Source: Paenibacillus sp. SY21-1
Lineage (GTDB): Bacteria > Bacillota > Bacilli > Paenibacillales > Paenibacillaceae
Assembly (NCBI RefSeq): GCF_005222705.1
Contig: NZ_STGF01000027.1
Coordinates: forward strand, 37,422 to 101,421
Length of the DNA: 64,000 nucleotides
Direction of reading: 5' to 3'
Shown in pieces: positions 51,732 to 61,864 of the stretch. How positions within the stretch are numbered: position 1 is the first letter of the stretch; each line of letters begins with the position of its first letter. The notes under the pieces were generated by a model. It did not search any database, was not told the DNA's origin, and worked only from the letters and a program-made list of their open reading frames with translations. Position numbers and translations under genes: made by a program.

Positions 51732-53000
51732 TTAAGTATTTTCGCAAACTGCCAATACATTTCTTTGTGGAATAATAAATAGCGATATGATGCCCATAAC
51801 TGTTGAAATGAATACCAAGCCCATTATGCCCACATGAAAATCGCCCATACGGTCATACAGATAACCTATTAAAAATGGCCCAGCCGCTCCAATAAGAAAA
51901 CCGAAGCATTGAGTCATGGCTGCCCAAGAGGCCGCTTCTTCGGGTGTTGATGTGGCTTCAACCGGGAGCAAGTTGACTAATGCAAACAGCATACCTGCCC
52001 CTAATCCACAGAGAAGCACCGCGAACCACAAATAGAGGGAAAAGAATAACAGCAATAGACCTGTTGCTTGCATAATGGACGATACAATGAGCCAATCCCG
52101 TCTTGAAGCATGTATGCTGAGAAGGAGTTGCAGAATGATACCGCTCGGGATTTGGACCATTGCAAACAAGGTCACCATAAACCCGGCTTGGACCCTAGAT
52201 GCACCAGCTGCAGTTAGCATTAATGGGAGCCAACCCAGGAGCGAATAAAAGATAAGCGATAACATTCCAAATTGTATAGTCAATATCCACACTTTCCCGG
52301 TTTTCCATGGCAGCTTCAGCAGCTTGCCTGAAGAGGCTTGCCGAACAGAGCCACGATTCCGCCGTCTTTGCACACTAAGCCACAGAGGCAAAGCCAGGAT
52401 CGCAGGCAAACACCAGAAACCGAGTGCCATTTGCCACGAATCCAACCTCAAGTTCAGCGGCGACGTAAGACTCGAACCCAGTGCCGCCCCCAATGCCAAA
52501 GCCATGGAATAAACCGCAATCATGGAAGGAACGCAGTCAGCCATATGCTTTTTAATGAAGCCGGATAATAATGGTCCCAGCATGGCAATGCCAATACCAG
52601 TTAACACTGTCGTCAGAAATAATAAAGCAGCTGATTGAATGAACAGGCGTAACAGCGTACTCCCGCCGATGAGCGCCAAGGATAACGCGATGACTCGTTC
52701 ATTGCCTAGTTTTCCGCTTAATTTTACCGAAAACGGGGCTAAAAGACCCATGCATATCATTGGGATAGAAACCAGAAAACTGGAAACAGCACTGCTTAAC
52801 CCAAGATCATGTTGAATGCTTCCCAAAACAGGCGCAATTGAGGCGATTGCTGGTCTCAAATTGAGTGATGCCATAAAGAGCGCCGTCACGCCCAGCCAAC
52901 GCGTCAATCCTTGCTCTTGATCGCTCGACAAAGGAATGCTGACTTCAGGTGCAATGTTCATCATGAGTGCTCTAGAGCCTTTGTTTCTACGATTTCTCAT
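51732..53000 (-). CDS. MFS transporter, CynX/NimT-like
   Basis: 422 residues, twelve helices. NLRPAIASIAPVLGSIQHDLGL (truncated here in citation: NLRPAIASIAPVLGSI) is the hallmark of the CynX/NimT group, followed by PMICMGLLAPFSVKLSGKLG. These export or import cyanate, nitroimidazoles or similar small molecules. AAGGAAG precedes ATG 53000. It is divergent from the MocR regulator across 131 bases, suggesting that regulator controls it. Confidence 0.87.
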   Translation of the reverse strand: MRNRRNKGSRALMMNIAPEVSIPLSSDQEQGLTRWLGVTALFMASLNLRPAIASIAPVLGSIQHDLGLSSAVSSFLVSIPMICMGLLAPFSVKLSGKLGNERVIALSLALIGGSTLLRLFIQSAALLFLTTVLTGIGIAMLGPLLSGFIKKHMADCVPSMIAVYSMALALGAALGSSLTSPLNLRLDSWQMALGFWCLPAILALPLWLSVQRRRNRGSVRQASSGKLLKLPWKTGKVWILTIQFGMLSLIFYSLLGWLPLMLTAAGASRVQAGFMVTLFAMVQIPSGIILQLLLSIHASRRDWLIVSSIMQATGLLLLFFSLYLWFAVLLCGLGAGMLFALVNLLPVEATSTPEEAASWAAMTQCFGFLIGAAGPFLIGYLYDRMGDFHVGIMGLVFISTVMGIISLFIIPQRNVLAVCENT

Positions 53001-53131
53001 CAGGTTTGCTTCCTTCAGCAGTTAATTTTGTAGTGGCATAACTCATGGTAACATGATAAATTGGCTATCATAAGTACCATTTTCATTGAATTTCATCATA
53101 CCAATATGAATGCCAGAAGGAGGCACCTTGG

Positions 53132-54523
53132 ATGCAATCCGAACGAAATGAAACGAAAACAAGACAGGTGTACACCTATATAAGAGATCGAATCTTTCAA
53201 GGAAGTTATACGATGGGAAGCGCCCTGCCCTCCACTCGGGATCTTGGAAAGGAACTGGGAGTTTCACGTGCACTTATCGTAGAGGTGTATGAGCAGCTAA
53301 CGGCTGAAGGCTATCTGGAAGGACGACAAGGTTCAGGAACCTTTGTGAAGGATATCGGGAAAAACAGACCGGTTCCTTTGCTTTATGAAGACCTGCATAC
53401 AGCAAATCACCCAACTTCTCATATGGACTCTGATCAGTTGCACAGCATTGATTTTCGTCCCAGTTTTCCGGCACTTGAGCATGTTCCGCTTATGAAATGG
53501 AAGAAAGCTGCACGGGATGTATATCATGATGCTCCCTCTTCTGCATATGGGTATCAGGAAGATATGGCGGGCAGTCTACAGCTTAGACAAGCCATTCATC
53601 AGCATCTGCTCACGATGAAAGGCCTTTTCTGTAAGCCCTCGAAGATCATCGTCACGGCCGGAGCGACCCAAGCTTTTTCCATATTGAGTAAGTTGTTAGT
53701 AAAGCCGAATGGCTCTGTGGCCATGGAAGATCCTACGGCAACGTTTATTCATGATATCTTCGCCGCGACGAGTGCCCGAATCATCCCTGTACCTGTGGAT
53801 GAATACGGGCTTTGTGTAGATATGCTTCCAACTCCGGAGCAGCCCCAATGTATTTTTGTTACACCTTCTCACCAATTCCCGTTTGGAAGTATTATGTCGA
53901 TCAGCAGACGCCTCCAATTGCTGGATTATGCCCGAAGCACGGGAAGCTATATCATCGAGGATGACTATGATAGCGAGTTCAGATATGGCGGAATGCCCGT
54001 TCACGCCCTCCGAGAACTTGATTCTGAGCGGGTAATCTATGTAGGAACGTTTAGCAAAAATATGTACCCTTCGCTACGACTCGGTTATATTGTTGCTCCG
54101 GAAGAACTGATAGACCCAATCGTGCAACTAAAACGAATGGCTGATATGCAATGCCCTACCTTACCGCAATTAACTTTAGCCCGTTTTATAAACGAAGGGC
54201 ATTTGGAGCGTCATATTTTGCGTATGAAACGAATCTATAACAAAAGAAGAACACATCTGATTTCTGTCCTGACGGATACATTCAAGGATAAGGTACGAAT
54301 ATCCGGTGATGCCGCGGGCTTGCACCTTATTGCGACATGGCCGGGGAAAAATGCCGATCTCCTGACAGCTATTCAGCTTGAAGAGCATCGTATCAAAATC
54401 TATCCTGCCGAGCGCTATACGATTTGCAAAGATCAGTATAACGAGAGCCTTATCATGGGATTTGGCAATGTTACAGAGTCGCAGATCACCGAAGGTGTTC
54501 AGACGCTTGCGCAATTTATCTAA
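53132..54523 (+). CDS. MocR/PdxR-type GntR regulator with aminotransferase domain
   Basis: 463 residues. N-terminal GntR winged helix (~10-75; GSALPSTRDLGKELGVSRAL), linker, then a fold-type I PLP-dependent domain (~100-463): VTAGATQAFSILSKLLV, SHQFPFGSIMS, IIEDDYDSEFRYGG and YVGTFSKNMYPSLRLGY, in which the SK lysine binds PLP. MocR proteins regulate a neighbouring gene by sensing PLP or amino compounds. The divergent MFS gene is the likely target. A terminator follows. Confidence 0.92.
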   Translation: MQSERNETKTRQVYTYIRDRIFQGSYTMGSALPSTRDLGKELGVSRALIVEVYEQLTAEGYLEGRQGSGTFVKDIGKNRPVPLLYEDLHTANHPTSHMDSDQLHSIDFRPSFPALEHVPLMKWKKAARDVYHDAPSSAYGYQEDMAGSLQLRQAIHQHLLTMKGLFCKPSKIIVTAGATQAFSILSKLLVKPNGSVAMEDPTATFIHDIFAATSARIIPVPVDEYGLCVDMLPTPEQPQCIFVTPSHQFPFGSIMSISRRLQLLDYARSTGSYIIEDDYDSEFRYGGMPVHALRELDSERVIYVGTFSKNMYPSLRLGYIVAPEELIDPIVQLKRMADMQCPTLPQLTLARFINEGHLERHILRMKRIYNKRRTHLISVLTDTFKDKVRISGDAAGLHLIATWPGKNADLLTAIQLEEHRIKIYPAERYTICKDQYNESLIMGFGNVTESQITEGVQTLAQFI

Positions 54524-54578
54524 CGAAGCAGGATTTGAATGATGACGATCGCATAATGATTTACAGTTTATACGTAAA

Positions 54579-54603
54579 AAAGGAAGGGCGTTTCGCCCTC
54601 CCT
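54579..54603. terminator. Bidirectional terminator after MocR gene
   Basis: AAGGAAGGGCG-TTT-CGCCCTCCCTT, an 11-bp stem with one mismatch and A/T flanks, 55 bases after the stop. Confidence 0.78.
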
Positions 54604-54713
54604 TATTGATGGAAATCTAAATGAGGCAAGTGCAATTGTGCTCGTCGTATAAGCGAGTGAACGTCCCTGGTTGAAGGATAGCAAAGCTCCTGAATCCAGT
54701 AGAGCAGCTACAA

Positions 54714-55052
54714 TCAAGATAAAGGCATTGGTACGGGAAAAATAACACCTAAATACGGTGTGATGTATCCAACCGCCCAGAAATAAAAGCCAATACAGAT
54801 GGAGGCTATGATTGCCTCCGGAACTCCAGCCAAAGTCGCTGGACGTCGATCATTTTTGCTTGATCTCGTGACCATTAGAACTCCAAGAATTAGCAGCAGG
54901 ACGACAACGATTGAATTCAATGGGAGCCGCTCCCCGCCAACAAAAGCAAGAATCGCAGTCACAACAGCAAATCCGGAGCCGATCGGGGATACAATAGACA
55001 ACGTGCCCTTCTCCAAGGCACGATATAACAATAATGTGCCGGCATAAGAGCA
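54714..55052 (-). pseudogene. EamA/DMT-family transporter fragment
   Basis: The frame reads YAGTLLLYRALEKGTLSIVS, PIGSGFAVVTAILAFVGGER and LLLILGVLMVTRS, typical of the EamA drug/metabolite transporter repeat. A stop lies immediately upstream, and the C-terminus ends abruptly after ITPYLGVIFP. Only about four helices of ten remain, with no ribosome site. Remaining bases to 55194 show no gene. Confidence 0.65.
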
Positions 55053-55194
55053 TTATTTGTTATTCAAGATACCTGAATAAGCGCTCCATGGACCAACGTC
55101 AGCACGATATCTCTCAGCCATTACCCGAACAATCTGTGAGATATGTGTCAGATCATGGACAACCCACGCGGAGAACAGCTAATGCGATTTAAAT

Positions 55195-56115
55195 TCATAC
55201 GTTCACTCCTTTCAAGGCACGCTTCAATTCCGCCTTTTTGTATAGCAGTACGGAGGTAAACATGAACAAGCTTGCTGCAAGTGTAACAAATGGTAATGTC
55301 GTAATCTGATCTTCAGGAAAAACAAATGTCAGTAATGGGACAGCATACATCGCAGGAATTCGGACTCGAAAAATGTGAGACAGCGCTAAGATGAGCAGCA
55401 TGTCAACCATTGCGGCCAAGACCGGCGATTCGAAACTAAAAAAGACGACTACGCCTATTGAGACCGATAAGGTAAGCGTCAGACCTTGCTTTAGCGCCAT
55501 CATTCCCGTGTATGTTGGCTTCTGAAGGGATTCATAAACAACAACAAAAATCGGCGGAATCACTGCGAGCTGCTGATAACCAGCAATCCAGCATACACCG
55601 ATCCAGCAGAAAGAAAACACAAGAAATACAAACATGTATTTATGCTTTATACTCCCCTTTTTTGCAACTCCCCTATTTAATTTGAAGACCAGGACACCCA
55701 ACATTAAGATCATTGTGAAAATGAGAACAATCCATACAAATGACCAATCGCGCGTATTTATTGCAAGCGGCAGTAACCCTGTGGCGATGGCAGGAGCCAG
55801 GTTCGATCGAATCATTCGCAAAAATAGCATGATTAGCATTAAAGTGAAGACTGCTTTTACTGTAAAATCCATCTGGAGATGATTCATCGTAAGACCTATG
55901 CCAGCAGTTACTGTTGGTGAGATACAAATGAAAGATGGTTGCCTGATCCACCCTGGTTCTCTGTACACCCACATGGCAATAGCCATCGCCGCTACTTCCG
56001 GTAAAACAACTTCCTGATTGCTTAGCATGACAGATGCAGCCATCATCATGACAACAAATAAAATGGCCACTGCGTAAGAAAGTTTGGTTATTTTATTGGA
56101 TTCAGTGGCATTCAT
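55195..56115 (-). CDS. Integral membrane protein, unknown family (HPP-like?)
   Basis: 306 residues from ATG 56115, with AAGGGG 6 bases upstream. About nine to ten hydrophobic segments (e.g. LSYAVAILFVVMMMAASVML, VWIVLIFTMILMLGVLVF, PFVTLAASLFMFTSVLLY). The GLLPLAINTRDWSFVW and IPPIFVVVYES stretches recall HPP or FUSC-like membrane proteins, but I cannot assign it. No operon partner on either side. Confidence 0.65.
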   Translation of the reverse strand: MNATESNKITKLSYAVAILFVVMMMAASVMLSNQEVVLPEVAAMAIAMWVYREPGWIRQPSFICISPTVTAGIGLTMNHLQMDFTVKAVFTLMLIMLFLRMIRSNLAPAIATGLLPLAINTRDWSFVWIVLIFTMILMLGVLVFKLNRGVAKKGSIKHKYMFVFLVFSFCWIGVCWIAGYQQLAVIPPIFVVVYESLQKPTYTGMMALKQGLTLTLSVSIGVVVFFSFESPVLAAMVDMLLILALSHIFRVRIPAMYAVPLLTFVFPEDQITTLPFVTLAASLFMFTSVLLYKKAELKRALKGVNV

Positions 56116-56407
56116 GTAATCCCCTTTCCATCCACTCATATTCGTTTGGCAAGACAAGCAAAGCTATTCATTGGGCTCATTTCTTCCCCTGTTGCAAACG
56201 GTAAGGATTATGGTAGCATTTTAATTTGGGCTTAAGTAAGTACCACTTTTTATTGTTTTACAGCATACCAATTCTCCTATCAACTGAACAATATTTCTGC
56301 CCTAAGGCATACTCCCGAGTGATTAGCAGCAATTCAGAGTATTGACATGACGGAAATGATGCCCTATTATAAATTCAAATTCAAATGTTACGATTAGAAA
56401 TAGTAGA
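56116..56407. other. Divergent promoter region upstream of the T-box
   Basis: About 290 non-coding bases, AT-rich, expected to hold the promoters of the membrane protein (minus) and of leuA (plus). No gene seen. Confidence 0.4.
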
Positions 56408-56634
56408 AGTGATTTGACCTTACAGAGAGCCGTTGGCTGGTGCGAAACGGTAGCGTTAGTCATTTTGAACTCGTCTATGAACAGCTGCCTGATCATGTAG
56501 GGTAAGCCGGAGCTCCACCGTTACAGGGATAGATGGTGATTGCCATCGAAGAAGATCATTTCCAGCCGGGAAATGAATTAGAGTGGTACCGCGGGTTCAA
56601 CCCCGTCTCTATACGTAGAGACGGGGTTTTTTTG
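56408..56634 (+). promoter_or_regulatory. Leucine T-box riboswitch
   Basis: Stem I begins near 56421 (AGAGAGCCGTTGGCTGGTGCGAAACGG region with the usual GNTG-type loop). The specifier is CTC at 56470-56472 in TTTTGAACTCG, a leucine codon. The T-box sequence AGAGTGGTACCGCGG lies at ~56578-56594. The terminator is CCCCGTCTCTA/TAGAGACGGGG (56601-56626) followed by eight T. Uncharged tRNA-Leu would stabilise the antiterminator and switch on leuA. Confidence 0.92.
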
Positions 56635-56710
56635 TTGGCTAAAGTCCGGGTTTAGTCAACACCGCTTCACATATATATGCTTAAAATCTCTTATTTGGGA
56701 GGAAATAAAG

Positions 56711-58264
56711 ATGACGCACCGCAAAATTATAGTATTAGATACAACTCTGCGCGATGGGGAACAAGTTCCCGGAGCCAAGCTGAATATGCATCAAAAAATA
56801 GAACTGGCCGCGCAATTGAAAAGGCTGAATGTGGACATTATCGAAGCCGGCTTCCCCGCTTCATCCCAAGGAGACTTTCGAGCCGTGCAGGAAATCGCAC
56901 GCACCGTTGGCGACACCGTATCGATTACAGCACTGGCCAGAGCGGTCAAACACGACATCGACGCCGTATATCAGAGCATAAAAGAAGCAAAAAATCCGCT
57001 GATTCATATCGTGCTCGGCACCTCCAACATTCATGTGGAGAAAAAATTCAACCGCTCCAAGGAAGCGGTTATGCAAATGGGCGTTGACGCGGTCAAATAC
57101 GCCAAAACGCTGCTACCTTATGTCCAGTATTCGACGGAGGACGCTTCCAGATCGGATTTCGAGTACTTGTGGGAAACGATTGAATCCGTGGTCAAAGCAG
57201 GCGCGACGATGATCAATGTGCCGGATACCGTAGGCTTTGCCGTACCGGAGGAGTTTGGGGATCTCATCCGCCGTATTAACGAGCGCCTTAAAAACTTGGA
57301 TGACAAAGTGATATTGAGCGTGCATTGCCACAATGATCTCGGTTTGGCTACGGCTAACACGCTCAGCGCAATTCGTAACGGAGCGGATAAAATTGAATGC
57401 ACGATCAACGGCCTTGGCGAACGTGCCGGCAATGCTTCTTTGGAAGAAGTCGTCATGGGCTTGAAAATAAGAGAAAGCGCCTATAAAGCGTATACGGACA
57501 TCAAAACAACGGAGCTCTTGCGCACCTCCCGTCTGGTCACTCATCTGACCGGTCTTGATGTGCAGGTCAACAAAGCAATCACCGGCGAAAATGCGTTTGC
57601 CCATTCTTCCGGCATCCATCAAGACGGCCTGCTTAAGGATAAGCAGGTGTACGAAATTATGTCGCCGGAGGATGTTGGGGCCGATAGCATGGAGTTGATT
57701 CTGACGGCCCGCTCAGGCCGCCACGCGTTCAAAAACGCCGTTGAGAAAATGGGTTTTGACACGAGTGACGGGGCGGATTTCGAGACGCTGTTCCAGAGCT
57801 TTCTGTCGCTGGCCGACGTCAAAAAGGAAGTGTACGACCATGATGTGTTCTACTTAGTAACGAGCCACAGAACCGTCAGCACCAGCGGCAAACAACTGTA
57901 TGAGTTGGAATCGTTCCAAGTTGTAACGAATGACCTGTGTCCAACCGCTACCGTTCAGTTGCGAAAAGGGGACGAAATACTCAAAGGCAGCGAGGTCGGA
58001 GACGGTCCGATCGATGCGCTGTACAGCGTCATCAAATCGCTTGCAGGACTGGACGTTGAGCTGAAGGATTACAAGATCAACAGCTTGTCCCGCGGCAAGG
58101 AGGCCATCGGCCGCGTCAATATCCGGATTCAATATCAAGGCAAGACATATTCCGGCCGGGCGTTGGATACCGATATTATTAAGGCAAGCGCCATTGCGTT
58201 CCTGAATGCGGTCAACAGCGCCTTACTGGACGCTTCGAAAGAGGCTTTTGGGAGCGATACGTAA
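56711..58264 (+). CDS. leuA: 2-isopropylmalate synthase
   Basis: 517 residues, normal bacterial LeuA length. HMGL-like barrel: LDTTLRDGEQVPGAKL (~9-24), CHNDLGLATANTLSAI (metal-binding region ~205), TINGLGERAGNASLEEV; linker with HSSGIHQDGLLKD (~300); C-terminal LeuA regulatory dimer domain ~380-510, the site of leucine feedback. Condenses acetyl-CoA with 2-ketoisovalerate, the first step of leucine synthesis. GGGAGG precedes ATG 56711 by 8 bases; a T-box leader controls it. leuBCD are not adjacent, so this is a stand-alone copy. Confidence 0.95.
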   Translation: MTHRKIIVLDTTLRDGEQVPGAKLNMHQKIELAAQLKRLNVDIIEAGFPASSQGDFRAVQEIARTVGDTVSITALARAVKHDIDAVYQSIKEAKNPLIHIVLGTSNIHVEKKFNRSKEAVMQMGVDAVKYAKTLLPYVQYSTEDASRSDFEYLWETIESVVKAGATMINVPDTVGFAVPEEFGDLIRRINERLKNLDDKVILSVHCHNDLGLATANTLSAIRNGADKIECTINGLGERAGNASLEEVVMGLKIRESAYKAYTDIKTTELLRTSRLVTHLTGLDVQVNKAITGENAFAHSSGIHQDGLLKDKQVYEIMSPEDVGADSMELILTARSGRHAFKNAVEKMGFDTSDGADFETLFQSFLSLADVKKEVYDHDVFYLVTSHRTVSTSGKQLYELESFQVVTNDLCPTATVQLRKGDEILKGSEVGDGPIDALYSVIKSLAGLDVELKDYKINSLSRGKEAIGRVNIRIQYQGKTYSGRALDTDIIKASAIAFLNAVNSALLDASKEAFGSDT

Positions 58265-58498
58265 ATAGATTCAAGGATATGAACAGTTTAAACGAAGTCG
58301 CCGACTCCATCGGTTGTGAGGTGAATTTGATAAAATAGATAACTAAAGTGAAGCGTGTTTAATTGCAAATGGATTAATATAATTTCGAAAAGAGTGGTAT
58401 GCATGACGTCATATATCAATTGGAGATATACGATCACCATCTACAAAAAAGTGATGAGAGGAGTGTGATAAATGAAATAGAAAAAGGAGCAGAACGAA
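58265..58498. other. Intergenic gap after leuA
   Basis: No clear terminator; an AT-rich stretch before the GNAT gene probably holds its promoter. Confidence 0.3.
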
Positions 58499-58942
58499 AT
58501 GGTACAAAACAGAAAAGCAACCGTTAATGACTATGACAGGATTATAAATCTTTGGGAAAGATCGGTAATGGCCACTCATCATTTTTTGAGCTTCAAGGAT
58601 AAAGAGGAAATCAAAAAAGAATTACCCATGTATTTTCCTCATCTTGATGTACGTCTCTGGTATACCGAAGACTCTATCATTGGTTTTACCGCCATCAATG
58701 AAAATCACTTGGAAGCACTATTTCTCGATCCCGATAAAATGGGCATAGGGTACGGGAACCAAATTATGCAAATATGTATCAATCGTTTTGGGATCACGTC
58801 CGTTGATGTGAATAAACAAAATGAGAATGCGACAAGGTTTTACTTAAAAAGCGGGTTTCGAATAATCGGTGAAGATTTGACGGATGGAGCAGGCCGCCCT
58901 TACCCAATTTTACATTTGAAATACAAAGAACAGTTGAAGTAA
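58499..58942 (+). CDS. GNAT-family N-acetyltransferase
   Basis: 147 residues. GNAT fold with YDRIINLWERSVMATHHFLS at the start (like YjaB/PhnO relatives), acetyl-CoA loop DPDKMGIGYGNQIM (~77-90; Q/RxxGxG/A form) and NKQNENATRFYLKSGFRIIG. Acceptor unknown. AAGGAG lies 9 bases before ATG 58499. Single gene, with a terminator at 59016. Confidence 0.9.
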   Translation: MVQNRKATVNDYDRIINLWERSVMATHHFLSFKDKEEIKKELPMYFPHLDVRLWYTEDSIIGFTAINENHLEALFLDPDKMGIGYGNQIMQICINRFGITSVDVNKQNENATRFYLKSGFRIIGEDLTDGAGRPYPILHLKYKEQLK

Positions 58943-59015
58943 TTCTTCTGTTCAGGCTGTCGAGAACCCCCGCCCTGTTTTGAGGGAGGACTGCTGTAAA
59001 ATCCCACTAACTGAA

Positions 59016-59060
59016 GAAGGTGCTGTTCCTCCATATGTTGAGGAAGCAGTACCTTCTTTG
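59016..59060 (+). terminator. Terminator after GNAT gene
   Basis: GAAGGTGCTG-TTCCTC pairs with GAGGAA-GCAGTACCTTC with small bulges, followed by TTTG TTGTTT. ~70 bases after the GNAT stop. Confidence 0.7.
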
Positions 59061-59479
59061 TTGTTTAATTAAATGAGTCAATATAGGAGATCAACGAAAA
59101 TAACACCCATAAGGATGCCCTCTTCAAATCCAAAACAACCGAAAGAAAAGAGGGAGGTTCCGCCTCACGTTGCATTTGGCAATGTACTGAATCCGTATTC
59201 AATCAACCTACTCCAAATTAACCATGAATGAACCAAAAGTGAAGAAAAATTACTTGTTATAATCTTGGGGTGTATTGAACAAATGGCTTTAAGTAATGAT
59301 GTTGATGTTCGAAATGTTAGAAGTGTAGCAGTTATGGCACGGCTAGGCGACGATACAACGGTTTTGGAATGGACAAGAACACCGTCCGATTTCCGATCAA
59401 ACGTACACCTTGGAAGGATTATATCAAATCAGCTTTCATTCGGTTTTTGTAAGGGCTACCTAGATGCGAACTCCCTAAG
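59061..59479. other. Gap with only doubtful open frames
   Basis: An 85-codon plus-strand frame from 59265 (DVRNVRSVAVMARLGDDTTV) has no ribosome site, ends antisense to the DJ-1/PfpI gene and matches nothing I recognise. Otherwise nothing seen. Confidence 0.3.
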
Positions 59480-60834
59480 TTACCTTCGTTTTTTAACAAA
59501 TAATCGCCGATTCAAGAAATAACCTGCCAACAGTGAGAGCACAGCAAGAATAATGGGTACTCCAAACGATTCCTTAGAGAAGTGAGCTCCTTCCAGTTGT
59601 AAATGGTCTGTCGCACGATATTCGAGACGTTTGGCAGCAAATTTAGCAGTCATAACATCTTCTTGTTTAGATAAATCTTCAAACGCAGGTTCCATTGCAA
59701 ATCTTCCCTGCATATTCTTGTGTAACAATAGCAATTCCGTATTGTTGTTCAATTGTTTCCATTGCCCGATATCCTCGGCAGCTATAGTCTCGGCTTGCGG
59801 GCCAACAACAATCATTTTGGATAGAGAGGGAACTTCATTCATCTGATAACGCGCAACCAAATTCAAACCATGCTTGGTTACAATCGGTTGATGTTCACGT
59901 GAAATCGTTAAAGTCGTTGTTGTTCCAGATGCTCCATAGGTATCAAAGGCAGCGGACAAATCTAATTCATCTGCACCTGGATATAGCAGTACGCCTGCTT
60001 TAGCCTTATTCCATTGATAGGATTGATTCAAAATGTATGTAATATCACTCAATCCCGCCGTGAAGGGTTCCATTTTCGGCTCATTGACATAATGGTAGGA
60101 AGGATACTGAAGTTCATTCGCTACCTGTTTTGCGGCTGCCTCGCCTAACTGCTGAGATATGACATAAAGGGTCGCATCCATTCCGGATGTAAGACCAGCT
60201 GAAGAGACGATGTTACCCTGGCTAACATACCGCTGATCTTTTACCCACTGAATTTCGGGGTAACTTTTGATTAAACGCCCAATGTCTCCCCAGTGTGTCG
60301 CAGCACTTTTACCGTTCAGCAGTCCCGTATTGGCCAGATTCTCTGCGCCATTGCATATGGATAACAGAATCGTTTTTTCACTCGAATGCTTGCGAATCCA
60401 TTCACGGACAGGAGCGTATTTTTTTTCATCCATAATCGGCATAAAAGGGATCACGATAATATCTAGACTTTTGCCAAGCATTTGGTCCATATCAGCAAAA
60501 GAATAATGGGGAATGACATCCAATCCTCCGGTTAGCGATTTGATTCCCAAATCCGGTGCGACACTGAATACGTTGTACTTACCTGTGAGGGCAAACATCT
60601 CATACGGAACTAGAAAATCAAAAACTTCCGTTACTTCATTAGACAGTAAAACAGCTACCGTTGGCTTTTTAGCATCGTATGCAGGTAGCTTTACCTGATC
60701 TAGTGCCGGAGTTCGCTTCGATTATACAAGGACATTCCAGCATTTGATGTATGAATGAAACCGAACACACCTGCTCCTCCCACTATTAAGATTACTACAA
60801 AAACATACATAAAAATGCGCAGCAAAACTTTCAC
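59480..60834 (-). pseudogene. DJ-1/PfpI-family membrane protein, frameshifted near its N-terminus
   Basis: The main frame (372 codons from ATG 60598, open to 60719) has two PfpI-like halves: KPTVAVLLSNEVTEVFDFLV, LSICNGAENLANTGLLNGKS (nucleophile Cys ~83 of the ATG-started form) and SSAGLTSGMDATLYV, then AGVLLYPGADELDLSAAFD and a final membrane helix VPIILAVLSLLAGYFLNRR. The expected N-terminal anchor, KVLLRIFMYVFVVILIVGG to MSLYNRSELRH, is in another frame and stops at ~60700, so a frameshift separates them. The 5' end abuts an IS630 fragment 3 bases away, so its promoter is lost. Confidence 0.7.
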
Positions 60835-60837
60835 TTT

Positions 60838-61368
60838 TTGATGAACCAAGAAATTGATCATTTATTGTTTGAAGATGAGTGTATGATCCGGGCATACCAG
60901 TCACTGCAATATAACGGCTTCCCGATCGGACAGCAACGAAAGATTCCGACTTACGGCCGCCATGAAGGAGCGAAACTATTTGGTGTATTAAATTACGAAA
61001 CCGGGCATGTGCTCTACCGTGACGGCGAGCGTTATGACCCTCCGGCGTTTATTCAGTTTCTCGATGCGGTTCTAGACGCCTATCCTGAAGGCGAAATCGC
61101 GATGATCTTGGATAACAGCCGGATTCATCATGCCGCACAGGTCAAAGAATATCTGCAAGCGCATAAACGCCTGCAGTTTGTATTCCTGCCCAAGTACTCC
61201 CCAGATTTCAACTTAGTGGAAGGACGATGGAAATGGCTGAAAAGTGATGTCGTGCACAATGTGTTTTACAAAAAGTTTTACCACATTCGCATTAATGTGC
61301 CCGCCTTCATGAAACGCGTCAATGCTAGGCCCATGGAGGTCATTGATCGCCTGTGTATTCGCATGTAA
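60838..61368 (+). mobile_element. IS630-family transposase fragment (DDE domain)
   Basis: 176 codons with the IS630 catalytic core: LFEDECMIRAYQS (first Asp), MILDNSRIHHAAQVKEYL (second Asp) and LPKYSPDFNLVEGRWKWLKS (Glu). The N-terminal helix-turn-helix half (~150 residues) is missing and no terminal inverted repeats are seen, so it is a dead remnant. Its 5' edge coincides with the truncated start of the DJ-1/PfpI gene. Confidence 0.85.
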
Positions 61369-61864
61369 TTCAAAAGTTCAGTCTATATAGAAGTTTTATT
61401 TTTTTCTTGTTGTAGGATCAACATCTATACAATCTGTAAGGTTTAGAGTAGATTCTTTTCCCCTTTTCCCTCCGTCTTCTTGAAAAAAAGCGTCAATCAC
61501 AAACCACTTCGATAAGATACTTGCTCGGCAAGGGAAATAACTCTTTGGTAACGAGATGAACAACTAAATACTCCCCATGATGCTTCTTTTTTCGCTAATG
61601 AAGGAGCTCCGCATATTTACCAATTAAAAAATCCCACCTCCAAGAACAATGTCTTGGGGATGAGATCTCGTCGTGGCAACATCCTAGTTCGCTAATTCCT
61701 CGTAAATTATGGTAACGCCAACACATACTTATACTCCAGTTCTGTAACAGGAGCACTTGCTACGCCATGCCCGAAACTAGATTAAGCTCCAATGTGATGC
61801 TCATAGACTTGGTTCAATAAGATCTCCTTTGCTCTCTTTAACAGCCTCATCCAGAGGAAGCGGA
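61369..61864. other. Degraded intergenic stretch
   Basis: On the minus strand short coding relics appear (EAVKESKGDLIEP, then VYEHHIGA-stop and GVASAPVTELEYKYVLALP-stop, ~61707-61862), the tail of an unidentified protein with frameshifts and stops. A hairpin at 61631-61661 follows. No intact gene. Confidence 0.35.
61631..61661 (-). terminator. Minus-strand terminator
   Basis: ATCCC-N4-CCAAGA pairs with TCTTGG-GGAT, then TTTTTTAATT on the minus strand. It would end transcripts of the aldo-keto reductase relic. Confidence 0.6.

Noticed and set aside
59265..59522. 85-codon plus-strand frame
   Set aside because: Weak start context and overlap with the DJ-1/PfpI 3' end; described only as gap content.
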